This document shows, piece after piece, positions 24,196-36,400 of a stretch of 64,000 bases of DNA. The notes beneath the pieces are model-generated. The model saw only the letters and a program-made list of their open reading frames with translations. It was not told the DNA's origin and ran no database searches. The translations under genes were made by a program, and so were the position numbers. Location: NCBI RefSeq assembly GCF_036370855.1, contig NC_088105.1, positions 12,467,619 to 12,531,618 on the forward strand. Reading direction: 5' to 3'. The DNA comes from Dromaius novaehollandiae. Taxonomy: Eukaryota; Chordata; Aves; Casuariiformes; Dromaiidae. Position 1 is the first letter of the stretch. Each line of letters begins with the position of its first letter.

Positions 24196-25896
24196 GTGAG
24201 GGGCTCTGATGCAACATGGGCTGAGGCTGAGGAAGGAGTTGCTTTTCATCTGCAATCAGTTGCATATCTTTTTTGTCAAATCTCACTCTTTCTTCCTGTC
24301 CCTGTGCTACATGTGCCGCTCCACAAGTGAGCAGCTGTGATCAGCATTCCCCTTTGATTACACTTGCTCTCCAAGAAGTTCTCATTAGGCATTTCACACT
24401 TCCAGAGCTGCAGCTTCATGCACAGATAGAAAAGGTGTTACAGAATTAGAGAATCAGCTGAAGTCCTTTGCTCTTCCTGGATTTTAGGAAAGTTTATTTG
24501 ATTCCTAGCTATGAAGAGAGATAATAGCTAATTGTCTCTGGGCTTTTGAGTCTTACTAGTATGTGAAAGGTGTTGAAGGAGAAGACAATCAACTTTAAGA
24601 AGGTATTGTGTTACAACTGGCTGATTAAAATAAATATAAATTCACCCATTCTCATACTTGTTAGCTCTGGCTCTTCAGGAGACCAGGCTTTAAGATAAAT
24701 CACAGTGTTGTTGTCCACCAAGATAGTTTAGGACTGTAAGTAAGGCAAGGTTTGTAGGGAAGGATCAAGGATTGAGATGTTAAGCGTTCAGGCTCAGTTT
24801 TTTTCACAGACATGTACTGTGTTCTGCCCATCAGAGCTCTTGGGGTAGCAAAGGTGAATACAGCCAGCCAGTACCGTGCAGAAGATTCTCTTTGAGGTTC
24901 TGAAGATTTTCATTCCTCTGCCAGGTAGAGAGAAAATGCAAGTGGGTTTGGCCTGGGTCACTGTAGGAAAGCAAATGTGGGTGTGACCACCAGGCTGGCT
25001 TCTTCCACCTGGAAGCAGAGCATAACAACAGAGGAGGTCTTGGAAGGTGATAGCTAGGAAGCTATGTCTGAGCTTCAGAGGCCTTCTTCTCACTTGGAGC
25101 AATGCTACAGGATGTCTGTTTCTCTCCATCTGCATCAGCTGGTCTAATGAGAGGTGGTGTCACTTTCTACACATCTAGATTTTTGCTTTTCAAGTGCATG
25201 TTTTGGGCTATAACGCAGTGGCTGAAAATCATGGCTTTGCTGGTGGTGATGGATGATAGCCAAGTGACCGAGTGTAAAAGCTTGTTGAAAGTTCCTTAGC
25301 TTGCCTGGGAGTGAAATCCATCAAAGCTTGCTGCCCTTAGCAACATTTCATTTTCAAAACTTAGGAATGAATAGTTTGAGTTGAAAAAGGTTACACAGGG
25401 CTTGATTGAAATCCTTTTGTGTTTGATGTAAAACTTTCCATTGACTTCATTGGGATTTAGCTAGGCCTGTTGGGAATAATTTTACAAAATGGAAATCAAG
25501 TTTAGGTTAGGTGACTCTTTGGCCCTTACTAACTGGGCTTCTTTGAAAGGGGATATTTGCAGGACTAAATACCCCACACGCACTCCCCCCAACCATTTCC
25601 TGTTTCCTTACACTGAGAACTACTTAGATACAGCAGTTTCTTGTGTGTTTCCACACAAGAAGAAACACAATCCATTTGAGGCACTTTGATTATAGTCATT
25701 ACGTAATTTTGCCTTAGTCCTCTAATAGCAGGCATTTTAGATCCCTGTGGATATTAAAAAAGATCAAAAGTCTTAAACCATAAAGGAGAAACTTTTTGAG
25801 TAGCTCTTAAAGGAGGTTGTTGCTCTGCAAATGAAGTGAGATACATTATGCCAAGACATTTGCAAAGAAAAATAAAAAAGCATCTTCCTTTTGCAG
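24196..25896 (+). other. GORAB: GORAB intron 3
   Basis: GT-AG intron of 1,701 bases. The donor is GTGAGG. The acceptor follows a pyrimidine tract and ends TTTTGCAG. I see no repeat or nested gene. Confidence 0.85.
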
Positions 25897-26037
25897 ATCC
25901 AAAAGAACTCAAGCTGAAACAGTGAAACTAAAGAGGATTCAGAAGGAGTTACAAGCTCTGGATGACATGGTATCTGCTGACATCGGAATCCTGCGGAACC
26001 GAATCGATCAGGCCAGCTTAGACTACTCCTATGCCCG
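25897..26037 (+). CDS. GORAB: GORAB coding exon 4
   Basis: Encodes residues 174 (completed) to 220, plus two bases of codon 221. The product [20 protein letters not shown], then [20 protein letters not shown] and LDYSYAR, differs from human at about one position (Val for Met), so this is the most conserved part of the protein. It is predicted helical coiled coil. Boundaries are a TTGCAG acceptor and a CCG|GTAAGT donor in phase 2. Confidence 0.94.
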
Positions 26038-28641
26038 GTAAGTGACAGGCAGGGGAGGGAATAGCCCTGCATTAGCGGAGGGATAAAATGCAGTTTCCTG
26101 TCATTGAAGCAATAGTGGCATTATGTCATTGTAATCATGTGCAGTTAAAATGGACCCAGTCTGGGGGGCTTTCAACTCTTAAGGCAGAAATGTTCTTTTT
26201 ATTTCCTTGTTTTTCTCTTGGAATCTGGAAACTGAAGTAGGCTTCCTGACTGCTGACTGTGCTTTCCAGCTTTGTGCTGTCAGTGGATGTATTTGCTGCT
26301 TTAACTGTGCAGTTGTTCATAAGCCCTGCTTTATTGTTTCAAGGTTGTTTATTTCTTCTCAGGGGAAAGAGGTGTTTTTGGTTTTTTGTTTTTTAAAGTC
26401 CTAAAATGAAAGTCCGTTTTAGGGAAACTTGCCTGTTGATGACAGCTCTGGTCCTGTTGGAATCAATGGGGCCAATTAAGCTTGAAACATATAATAGCGC
26501 TGAAGTGCCTTTGGCACTGTGACCAAAAATTGGAGGAAAAAGTGAGCTTCTACTCTTCACAGTGTGCCTTTAATCACTCTGGTTCTGATGAGTTCCTTAA
26601 ATGCAAGAAATTAATCGGAACACCCTATTAGTTATGGGTAAACCACAACATCAGTAGATAAACAAAAGGGTGTTTATGTAGCTGTTTAATAAAATGGAAA
26701 CGTTCGGTTGCGGTTTTTGTTTCACGATTCAATGCATTAAACGTGTAGTTCTCCTGATGACTTCTGCTGTATGTTGACCACAGGCCAATAAACAGGGTAA
26801 TTAGTCTTTAAAGAAATACCAGTGGTAGCTAAAAAATAAGAATTTATTTTGTCTAATTATCATTTGAAATATCTAAGATTAACTGTAGTTTCACTAGTTC
26901 AGTATATTCACATACCAAACTTCATATCCTCAAGAGGAAAAGCATTTCAGTGTATCTGTAGGTTTAACTCTGGTTTCTAAAACCGTTAAATGCTCCTGGA
27001 AATTTCTTTAGCAAAATTTTATAGCAACATGTCTATTTGAAATTCTTAATAGTAGAAGAGACTATAACACAAGCAGCTCCGGCTTTTGGGAAGCAATTTT
27101 TAATGAAGATGACAAAAAGGGATGCTGGTAGGGAGAACAGACTAAACTTTCCAATATGCTTAATGACTTTGAACTTAAGTCTTTTTTTCTGAGAGAGGGG
27201 AATTTTGAAATTAGTTACATTTAGTGTTGTAGTTTTTGTGCATTATGAGCCAAAGGTGATGCGCTTCCACACAGTGTCTTTTTAAGCACTTGTTGAGTCC
27301 TCGACATGTGTTCTGGGGCTAAAGCCAAATTATTTCAACAGGTCAAGATGTACAATATCAGTAGCCCTGAACACATTGTCAGGGGCATCTGACAATTGCT
27401 GTGGAATGGAGTTTTCGTAAATAAGATGTGGAGAATATGTGTGAGTTCAGCCCAAATGTTTAATTGTGCAGAAGTTTCCAGCGTAGTGTTAACTCTTCCC
27501 TTTCACATACACTGCCCAGGGAAATCTTGACTTTCTTGTTAGGGAAATGTAAGTGGGCATTTTCTGCCCACTGTAGACACAGCCCTTGACAGCTGGATAA
27601 AAGTTTTGTGATCATTATGTAGTGGGACATATTTGAGAAGGCTTTTCTATGTCTTATTTCCTTCTGTTTCCCTAAACGAAAGGCCTGTCATACTGTTGCT
27701 TTGTTTAACCAGATATTTGAGTAGTGATTTTATAGAACAGTTGTCTTGTTTATTCAAATACCTTACTAACATTAGATTTATGAATGGTCCATAACATACA
27801 TCACATGCATGTTCCCTTTCCTAGTCAGCAAGATTGCATCCATCTTTCTATTAGTTAAATCAGAATTAATATACAGATTCACTGAATGTAGTTGAAGGTG
27901 CATCAGTGATGTGGACACCAGCCATTAAAGAGCTACATATCCCAGATATGTTGACTTCAATAAATACTTGGAATATTTCCTTTTTGCTATATTTGTCATG
28001 ACAGGAAGTGCAAATTGGCAGGAGGTGTGTGTTGGGGGACTGCTTACAATAAAATTCTACATCTGTTGCCACACAGAAGTTGTGATCACTATTGATGTCA
28101 TATGCTGTGTCAATCTGTGCTGCTCATGACTTTATGTATTTTTGGGTGGCAGGAAAAGTACACTTCTAGACCACATCCAAGAGTAAATGTGTATAGCAGC
28201 ATTGCAGCATCTGTATCTGTTGGGTGGATGTTGGATTAGAAAAATACAAAACTGATTTGTGATATTTTAGTTTTCACTAGATAAGTGTTCACTGGAATAT
28301 TTGAAGCCACTACAATTTTCGATGGTTTCTTTCTGCTGCTAGAGGTGCATCCCTTAAAACAGGCGGTAAAACTGCTTGTATATGATTCAGTTTGTAGACC
28401 TCAGACAAGAGATTTAGCTCGTGGAATGCAGCAGCAATGGAGGCTGATGTGCCAAGAGGAGGTTTGATCTATTCTCACTTATTTTCTTCCCCTTGAATAA
28501 TGTAGCAGGATGTCACGAAATAGCCGGCATAATACGTTGCAGAGGAGATTGCATTTCAGGGATGCTTAAAGTATCTGTCTGTGTGTGAGACTGTGAAATG
28601 CTTTGAGAACTAATCCACTAGAAATGATGATGGTTTTGCAG
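26038..28641 (+). other. GORAB: GORAB intron 4
   Basis: GT-AG intron of 2,604 bases, the largest of the gene. It is AT-rich unique sequence and no interspersed repeat is recognised. The acceptor is GTTTTGCAG. Confidence 0.85.
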
Positions 28642-29113
28642 GAAACGGTATGATAAGGCTGAGTCGGAATACGTGGCAGCTAAGCTGGACCTCCAACACA
28701 AGACGGAGATTAAGGAGCACCTCACAGAGCACCTGTGCACGATCATACAGCAGAATGAACTCCGCAAGGCTAGGAAGCTGGAGGAGTTAATGCAGCAGCT
28801 GGAAGTGGAGGCAGATGAGGAAAGTCTGGAACTTGAGATAGAGGTGGAACGGATGCTGCAGCAGCAGGAGGCAGAAGCAGGAAGACAATCTAGCCAGTCA
28901 CAAAATCTTGCCGGGACGGCTAAGGAAACCCCCAGTCCCAGTGCTACGGCAAGAGGGAGTGAGAGTGCTGACCGTGCTGCCGCTTCTCCTGCTATTTCCG
29001 AACAGTTGGTGCAGTCTGAAAACTCCCATACCAAGTCCCTCTCCAATATGGACAGCCAAACTCAAGCAGTAATGGTGACTCCAGGCAACCGCCCAGCTTG
29101 TTCTGATACATGA
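28642..29113 (+). CDS. GORAB: GORAB terminal coding exon 5
   Basis: Encodes residues 221-377 and the stop TGA at 29,111-29,113. The first part (about residues 222-300) continues the coiled coil: [40 protein letters not shown] and [20 protein letters not shown], closely matching human. The Gln- and Glu-rich end of the helix ([16 protein letters not shown]) is followed by about 70 residues rich in Ser, Thr, Ala and Gln, probably disordered and weakly conserved. The exon lengths (70, 353, 98, 141, 472) sum to 1,134 bases with the stop, an exact multiple of three. This supports the gene model, which lies within the family's usual length (369 or 394 in human). Confidence 0.94.
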
Positions 29114-30400
29114 CTAAAATACTCAGATGTTCAGCCTGTTACGGGAGATATACTTGCTATGGGCTTGCATTCTGTATGTTATCTCTGGGCTTCTGCAGTG
29201 CCAGTAATGTGCACTTCATTTCTGTCTGTCTTTAATTTTGCTTTCAGAAAAATTTCTTTTTAACAGGACTCTCATTTGGGGTTCACCATTTGTCCTTATC
29301 GTTCTGGTTTTAGGTTCACATTCTAATGCCAAACTCTTCATGGTGCTTTGTACCTTGTTGAAAGGGGATACCCAGAAGCAAGCAGCACATTTTTTCTGAA
29401 GGCTTTATGCATACAGATATCACAGATACCTGTTCCAAGCAGTGTGCAAGAGGGGCTGGTACCTATCTACAGGGGGAAAAGTGCAGCCAGTTCTGGTTTT
29501 AGGCACATTCTGCCCCCTGCCAGCTACGATAGGATGTTTATCTTCCTTTGTATCCATAAGGGATTAGTTTTCAGTGTTTTTTAATTCTGTGAAATCGAAG
29601 TAGGGACTTATAATTATGTTTGTAGGTGATGTTCTTTTCTGTACCTGATTTATAACAAATTCACATATAGAGAAAAATTGCAAAGGCAATTGAAATATTT
29701 CCTGTTTATCACTTTGCCTATTTTTTTCAGATAATGCTAGATCCCACAAAGCTGTATATTGATAACATTATTGTCTATGAAATCACAACAGCTGTGATTA
29801 AACAGAAATGATGGGTAACACGGTTTAAGACATAGCAGAATGTGACATAGAAGTAGAAAAATACAATAGAGTATGTTACAGTTGTTCCATTATAAATATT
29901 TTTCTCTAACTGTCATAGTTGCCTCAAATTTCCAGTAATCAGCCAAGGATCTTGTAATGAATCATCTGCACAGTATACTGGAATTGAGAATGTCCACTGC
30001 ATTTTCTTGCCTGAAGAGTGGGTTCATACTACAAAGAAGTTCAACTGGTTTGCTCTGTTGCTGCTGAAAAGCTTTAAAAAGCCATTCCAGGTGGAGAAAG
30101 TCTCAGGAATTAAGCTAGAAGACATAGGAAGACCTCCCATAGACTGACACAGCTGCAAACCTCTGGGACAGTTTTCATGGCTGTGCACTTTGTAATGGAG
30201 GAAGACTTCTTTCATTGTGGAAATGGTTTCTGTGATACCTGACCTTAACCTGTCAGTCACAGTTTGTGAATAGGTCACTGAATGATGCCATCATGTATAT
30301 AGATGGGGCACTGAGTGTCTCAATGGCTTTAATAATGAAAAACCATGTCACTACATTTCATTTTTATTTTATCAATAAATCAGTGCATCTTCTATGCAGT
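29114..30400 (+). other. GORAB: GORAB 3' UTR (probable extent)
   Basis: AT-rich unique sequence after the stop, with no competing exon. Polyadenylation candidates are an ATTAAA at 29,797-29,802 and the canonical AATAAA at 30,374-30,379. The second is followed within about 40 bases by GT/T-rich sequence (GTGTGTTTACTTT near 30,399), so the UTR is probably about 1.3 kb, with a possible shorter form of about 0.7 kb. Confidence 0.6.
30374..30379 (+). terminator. GORAB: GORAB polyadenylation signal AATAAA
   Basis: A canonical hexamer 1,261 bases after the stop codon, with a downstream GT-rich element near 30,399-30,412. It is the best candidate for the main 3' end. Another AATAAA at about 30,646 is possible. 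Confidence 0.55.
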
Positions 30401-33400
30401 GTGTTTACTTTCAGTTACGATATCTGATACTAGTACATGTATCCAAGACTTATTTTTCCCACAGAAGGTGATAAAAGACCAAATCAGATACTTCCTTTGG
30501 CAACTTTGCTCTGCAGGAAATCTGAAAATGAATGAAGCAAAGACATGGCAAGATGCAGCTTGGCAGGAATCCTTTCAGCTAACTGTGGCCCAAAGCAACA
30601 GTGGAAAACCTCTGCTAGTGTCTCCCATGCACAGGAGAAAGAGGAATAAATCTGTTTCTAGAGAAGGCACTCGTGGTCAGGGCTGATTGAAGTTAGAAAA
30701 TGCAAAAGCAGCCTTTGAGTTACTGCTGTGTTGCCGATACATTCTGCATTCCCTCGTATTTTGATGGAAGACTTAGCCTAAAAACCAAAGCTTTGTTTGT
30801 ATTCGGAAAAAGTTGAGACTGACTTCCTTTGCTCTGTCTGCAATTGCAGAGCAGCTTGTAACAACCTGATTATGGTTTTCAAAACTGGATACCAGTAAGC
30901 GCAATGCTAATTTAATTGTACCATTCTTGTTTCCATCCTCTGAAACTGTCCCCAGTTGCTCCTCGAGAGAATCTAAGTCCTAGTGAATAGATCTGGTCCT
31001 CATTACAGTTGTATTCAGCTCATCAGGAGACATAAAAGCATCTGAGAGAAGAGCTGAATTGTAATCGTATTTACAAGGAGCAAATGCATACAATTTGTGG
31101 GCCTCTCGTTGGCTAAAGTATGGTTGGAATAGTCTTGCTGATCACACCCCTCTGGTACTGATAAGACTATTGTCTGAACTCCTCAAACCAAAAAGGTGAG
31201 AAGTCACAAGTCCAAAGATCTTTTTGACAACTGCTTAGGAACATAAGTTCCCTGAAAAGAAATAACTGTATAGCCAACAAAATGGCTTAAAAAAAAAAAA
31301 ATCCTTGCATGCCATCCTGATATGGCTGGTGCTGTTCCTGGCTCACAGGAGCGGTGCTATTGTTAGAATCAGCAGTTTCTGTTCTCTTACTGGTCCTTCA
31401 CTGAAATTCTGGCCAGGTCTGGCCATATTTAACTTGTGAACTTGCAAAATGAAGTGAACTGGCTGGAAGCCATGTGAAACAGCCATATGGAATAACAATA
31501 GGCAGGCTAGCATTTGGTTGCTTTCTCTAGGCAGGAAGCTCAAGAGTTAAATTGTTTGATCTGAGTTACGAAGCCTTTCTCTGACGTGTGATATAAACCA
31601 CTACCATGGTGTCAGTTCCACTTTGGAAGTTCTCAAATGTTTTGATGGGTGCCAGTGTGCCGGTTTAACATTCTCCCTATGCCGGAGCCGAGCAGTCCAG
31701 TCGTAATTGTAACAACATGTGTGCCGGTCAGAAATGCCAGGAGATGATTTTGGTGCAATAAAAGGGTTGGAGTTTTTTTGTTTTTCTATGAAGGAAATAG
31801 AACAGTTGGAGTTGAGGGCTCTTCAGGCAAATGCCATTTCAACCTTTGTAGCATTTAATGCATTTTATAGCATTTGGTTCTGCTGTCCCTTGGATTGCAT
31901 TGAAGGCAGGGGTGCTGTCCACTCAACTGGTATCTCTTCAGAAACACGGAAGATCAAAAAGTTCATAAGTCAGCAATAGATAGGCCGATTTTTCAGAGAG
32001 GGCCTCTTCTAGGTACAGGTAGGAGTCTGAATTTGGATTATGCTGAGGTTGAACACCCATGGCAGAGTGGAGCAGTGCATGGTATTGGATAGTAATGTGG
32101 CAGGGCTTATCCCAGAGGAATTGCATTCCTCTGTGGCAATGTAATCATTTCTGTTTCGAACCACAGCTTTACCATTATGGGAAGAATTGGAAAACACCAA
32201 TCTAAACCACTGTGAGAATATTACAAAGCATGATATAATTGCCCATGTTGCAGTTTGGCCAGGATGTTGGGATTAACACTCGCTCCTCTGTCAAAAAAAT
32301 GTTTAAATGAGCACAGGTGGTCAAGGCTCAGACAAAAGAGCATAACTTCTGCGGCCTGGGGTTCCCATGGATGTCTCGTGCATGGTTTAAAACACTTGGA
32401 CAATCCCCAGTCTGTCTGAATATCCAGCCCAGATGAAGTTAGGTTCTCAAGAGGTTTCAGCTCAGGGTTGCTGTCTGGGGAGAGACTTAAGTTCTCCATC
32501 AAGCCATGCTTCTTTCAAATAGCAGAATCTTTCCTTTAAGCCTGTACCACATCGAAACAGACTGAGGAAAAACACGTAAGAGGGAAAAGTAGTGACTGGC
32601 CTAGTGGTTGGGATGCTGAGTTATCTGACCAGCTGTATTAAGAATGTGCTAGAAAGGATTACTCCTGGGAAATGTATCCTATTTTGTGAAGGTTCTGGAG
32701 CCAAAGAAAGGGGTAGAGCAGTATCAATTTGCCTCCAATGCTGGGATTCACTTTCTTCTGCACCTTCTACTTAGGACGGTAACATCTACGGTCTTTCTGT
32801 TTTCAACATCTTTTCGTGAAGGTTTAAATTTGGATCTAAACCCCTGTGATAACTGGATGGCCCCAACCTGAGCCCTCATACTTTACCAGGCTGCCATCGT
32901 GCAGGATCTTTAAGCAGCTGGTCAGTCATGGAGTGAATTTGGTACTTTTGTATGATGCTGTATAGACACAGTGGCTTGGGTCAATGCTGTCTAGGGGATC
33001 TCTGTGTTTTGCTCTAGTGCGTGCCATAGCTGTGTATAAAGGTTCATACCATTGCTGAGAGCTAGATAAATTTTTTTTGCAGGCCTGATCTAGCCCAGAG
33101 ATCATATGTTTGTCACTTTGACATTGTACTGTGGTCCCCTTTTTAACTGTGCATGTATGCAGGTTTGGTGAGCAAGGGACAAAGGGTTTTGCCAGTGGCA
33201 ATGCAAGTAGGGTGTAGAGATGTGGGCTGGTATAACCGAAAACACATGCTTGTTAAGTGCCCTATTTAGGCTTGCCTGCATGGTCCTATTAAAGCAAGTG
33301 TTGGCTCCTTTGATGGGGCACGAGACTGGTTTCCTTCATCATTTCCCTTGATTTATGTCCCAGCAGCAAATTTGTACGTCAGTGGGGAAAGACCAAGTAA

Positions 33401-36400
33401 TGAGAGAAGTTAGCCAAGCCTCACCCCCTCAGCATGATAGGACATCAGATCCTTCAAATCTTTGCCTTTGGCAGCCTGTTAGTTACAGGGTTTAAATCAT
33501 GCCTTTTAAGACGCAGGTAGAGACACTAAAAAGCTCAGGCCTTTCTGAATTAGGGCTTGGATTGTGTAGTTAGAGTCATTTTCTCAATTAACTAAATATA
33601 AATCAGTATAACGAGGCGCTCGGGAGCACTGGGCAGGTTTAGTACCTTGCCTCTCCTGCCTCTATCCTTACCACTCCCACCTGCTTGTTTGGCAGATCTG
33701 CCAGTGATTTTATTTTTCCACCCTGCTAGAGCTGAGCAGTGGGTTTTAACATCAGAACTAGTTCTCACACCTGGCACGTGTGTACAAGAAGTGAGAACTA
33801 GAAGAAATTGCTCTTAAGCAGTAAGGAAAGTAGCTCTCATGCGTGGCAGAGAACTGGTAGTCTCAGCACCCCATGTCACACTGTTCTTCAGAGGATGCCC
33901 GTGGCATCCTATTGAACGGAAAATGATGGTTGGTGGCATGGGTGCAGAAAGGATCTACTGGTAGCAGGGATGCCGTTCGATGTGATACCTGGGACTGGAA
34001 AAGGTGTATGTGGGCCAGGTGCTGAATTTGTACTCTAGGGCTGGGTAGCCAAGCTGTGATTCCCTTTTCAGGGCTACCCCATGTATGGGCTGTGCTGTTT
34101 TCCAGAAGCTGCTAGGTAATTGAAATCGGGCAGGTTGCCCTGCAAGTCCAGCTCAGACTTGCCCTCTGGGATCCATTTGAAGAGGCAGCAAGAGAAAAGC
34201 TTGGAGCTTCGTTACAGAAAAAAGTGAATCCTCAAGAGCTGGGAGACCCCATTTTGTGCCTCATGATCCCACTGGAGTAGATATAATCCTTCAGGGTGAA
34301 AGCTGGAGTGCTAGGGACACCTCTTCAACCTCTTGCATCTTACAGAATAGGGGAGGATGTGGAAAGATGGCTGAATAAGAAGGAACAGAAAGAAACACTG
34401 TTCATCCAGAGCATGGGCTCAAGCGGTTGCCTTCCCTGAGCCTGGCTCTGAGGCTTGGAGCCGAGTGAGACAAAAATGCCCAAAGCAACCTCACTTGCTC
34501 TGTAGTAAAAATAAAGGTGAAACATAGGTCATAAGTAAATCTGTAAATGATGGGCCTCTTTAGCTTTCTGCAGGCAGGGTTTCTTGCTTTCCTCTGAAGC
34601 TGTTAGCAGTGCTGGTGATGCATCTGAACAGGCGGTCATCTGGTGTGATCCTCTCCTGTTGTTATCAGTGCTGAATCTGACCTTTCAGATGTCTCTCTCT
34701 CATTTCTTTTCTCTCTATTAAGCAGTAATGGGGCTGACTCTGGCCTAGGATCTCGGTCTGTTCACTCTTTGGGAAGGCATTGCTTTGAACTCACTGTGGC
34801 TTAGAAACTTTCTAATGAGTGTTGTGATGGATTTATAATGGAACAGCAGCAGTTGAGATCTCACTGACATGCATCAGGAGCGACTCCAAATAGCGTAACT
34901 GCTGTTCTTGTATTGCTTCTGCGTTAGTACCCTAAACATCTCGAAGGAGATCCTGTTGAGTTGCTTCACATACCGAGCTTCCCCCTCCAAAGAGCCAGTA
35001 AAGGCTTGGAACAAAGGACAAAGTCACTCCATCAACTTCATCAAACTTAGCAGTGTTGTAAGGCATCCAGCCAGCAATTGGTATCAAGCGAGGCAGTGGC
35101 TGCACTACAGTTATAAGGTCCAACAGCAACAGAAATAAAGGTCCTTCAGCTACCTGCATTGTAGCTGATGGGCAGCCTACCCTCTTGATCATTGTCTCCA
35201 CATGGCCGTGGACCATCGTATTGTCAGAAGAGCTGAAGGGGTGAGAGCCCTTGGAGCCCTTCCTAGGTAGCAGATAACAGCAACTCCTCCATCATGGGGT
35301 GGAGCTGGGTAACCTACAGATGCCACCTCAACAAACCCTGTTGTCTTGTTTCCTTCCTTTCACTGTGGGGAAGGGTAGACCCTTGTACTAGCACAGTCCT
35401 ACAAGGTCCTGAGCCATCAGCCCAGCCCAATACCTCACTAGAAGTGTTTGTTGACTGCGTATGGTATGGCTGAAGAGTCACAAATTGGCTGTCCCTCCAA
35501 CTGCTAGTTTGGGTAGCAAGCTCTATAAACTCACTGAGGACCCATGCTGTGAGGCTGTGCTGAAGTCTGTGCTGAGTGTTCTCATGCCTTTGCAATGTGA
35601 GATAGCTAGAGTAAAACAGCTGTGTCTTTGCAGGCTTAAGTCACTTTTCCCATTCAAGTGTAGACAGTCATCCCAAGGATGGGTTAATCCAGTTCAGACA
35701 TCATCCTCTTCAGAGAGTTTCCCAGTCTGCATCTGGATTAGATTTCTGAATATCACCGAAAATCCTGAGTTTTACTGCTTTTTGGGTGATGACTGTTGTT
35801 GCTGACTGTGCATATTCCATTGTCTGTAGTGCTGGTGGTGTCCTAGGGGTTGTGTCTCTGGCTGCAGCTGGTCCCATGTTTTGGTGGTTAGCTTCATGGC
35901 AGAGAAGATGATGCTATTTGGCATTGGGATGTGCTCATAAAGAAGTAGGTCCATTCCAGCATTTTTCTAACATGCTTCTCTGGTCCTCCAAGAACGTCTT
36001 GCTGTTTAAAAAAAGTCAGGCCTGGTTCTCTGCAGGATTTTCTTCCTGCCTCCAGATCTTTTTTTTTTTTTCCCCTTTCTCCTAAAATACCAGTTATTTT
36101 CCTTTCTCCTTTCCTCAATAGAAAATATTTAGCCACAGACTTTTCTCCATGACATCCCTCTGCCTCCCTTAACTACTGTGGAGTGTCCATCATTGACACC
36201 AACCAGTCCTGAAGGAAGCCAGCACTGCAAAGCAGGCAGGCTCCTGCTCCTGAACTTGCTGAGACTCAGCGTATCTGGTCTTGTTGGTGATGGTTCCTCT
36301 AAGAGTCTCTGGGGGGTGATGCTGTAGTTGGCAGAACCTGGGAAGCTAACCAAGCGATAGTTCCCTTGGTCTGGCACTTGCAGGATGTCACTCTGGACAC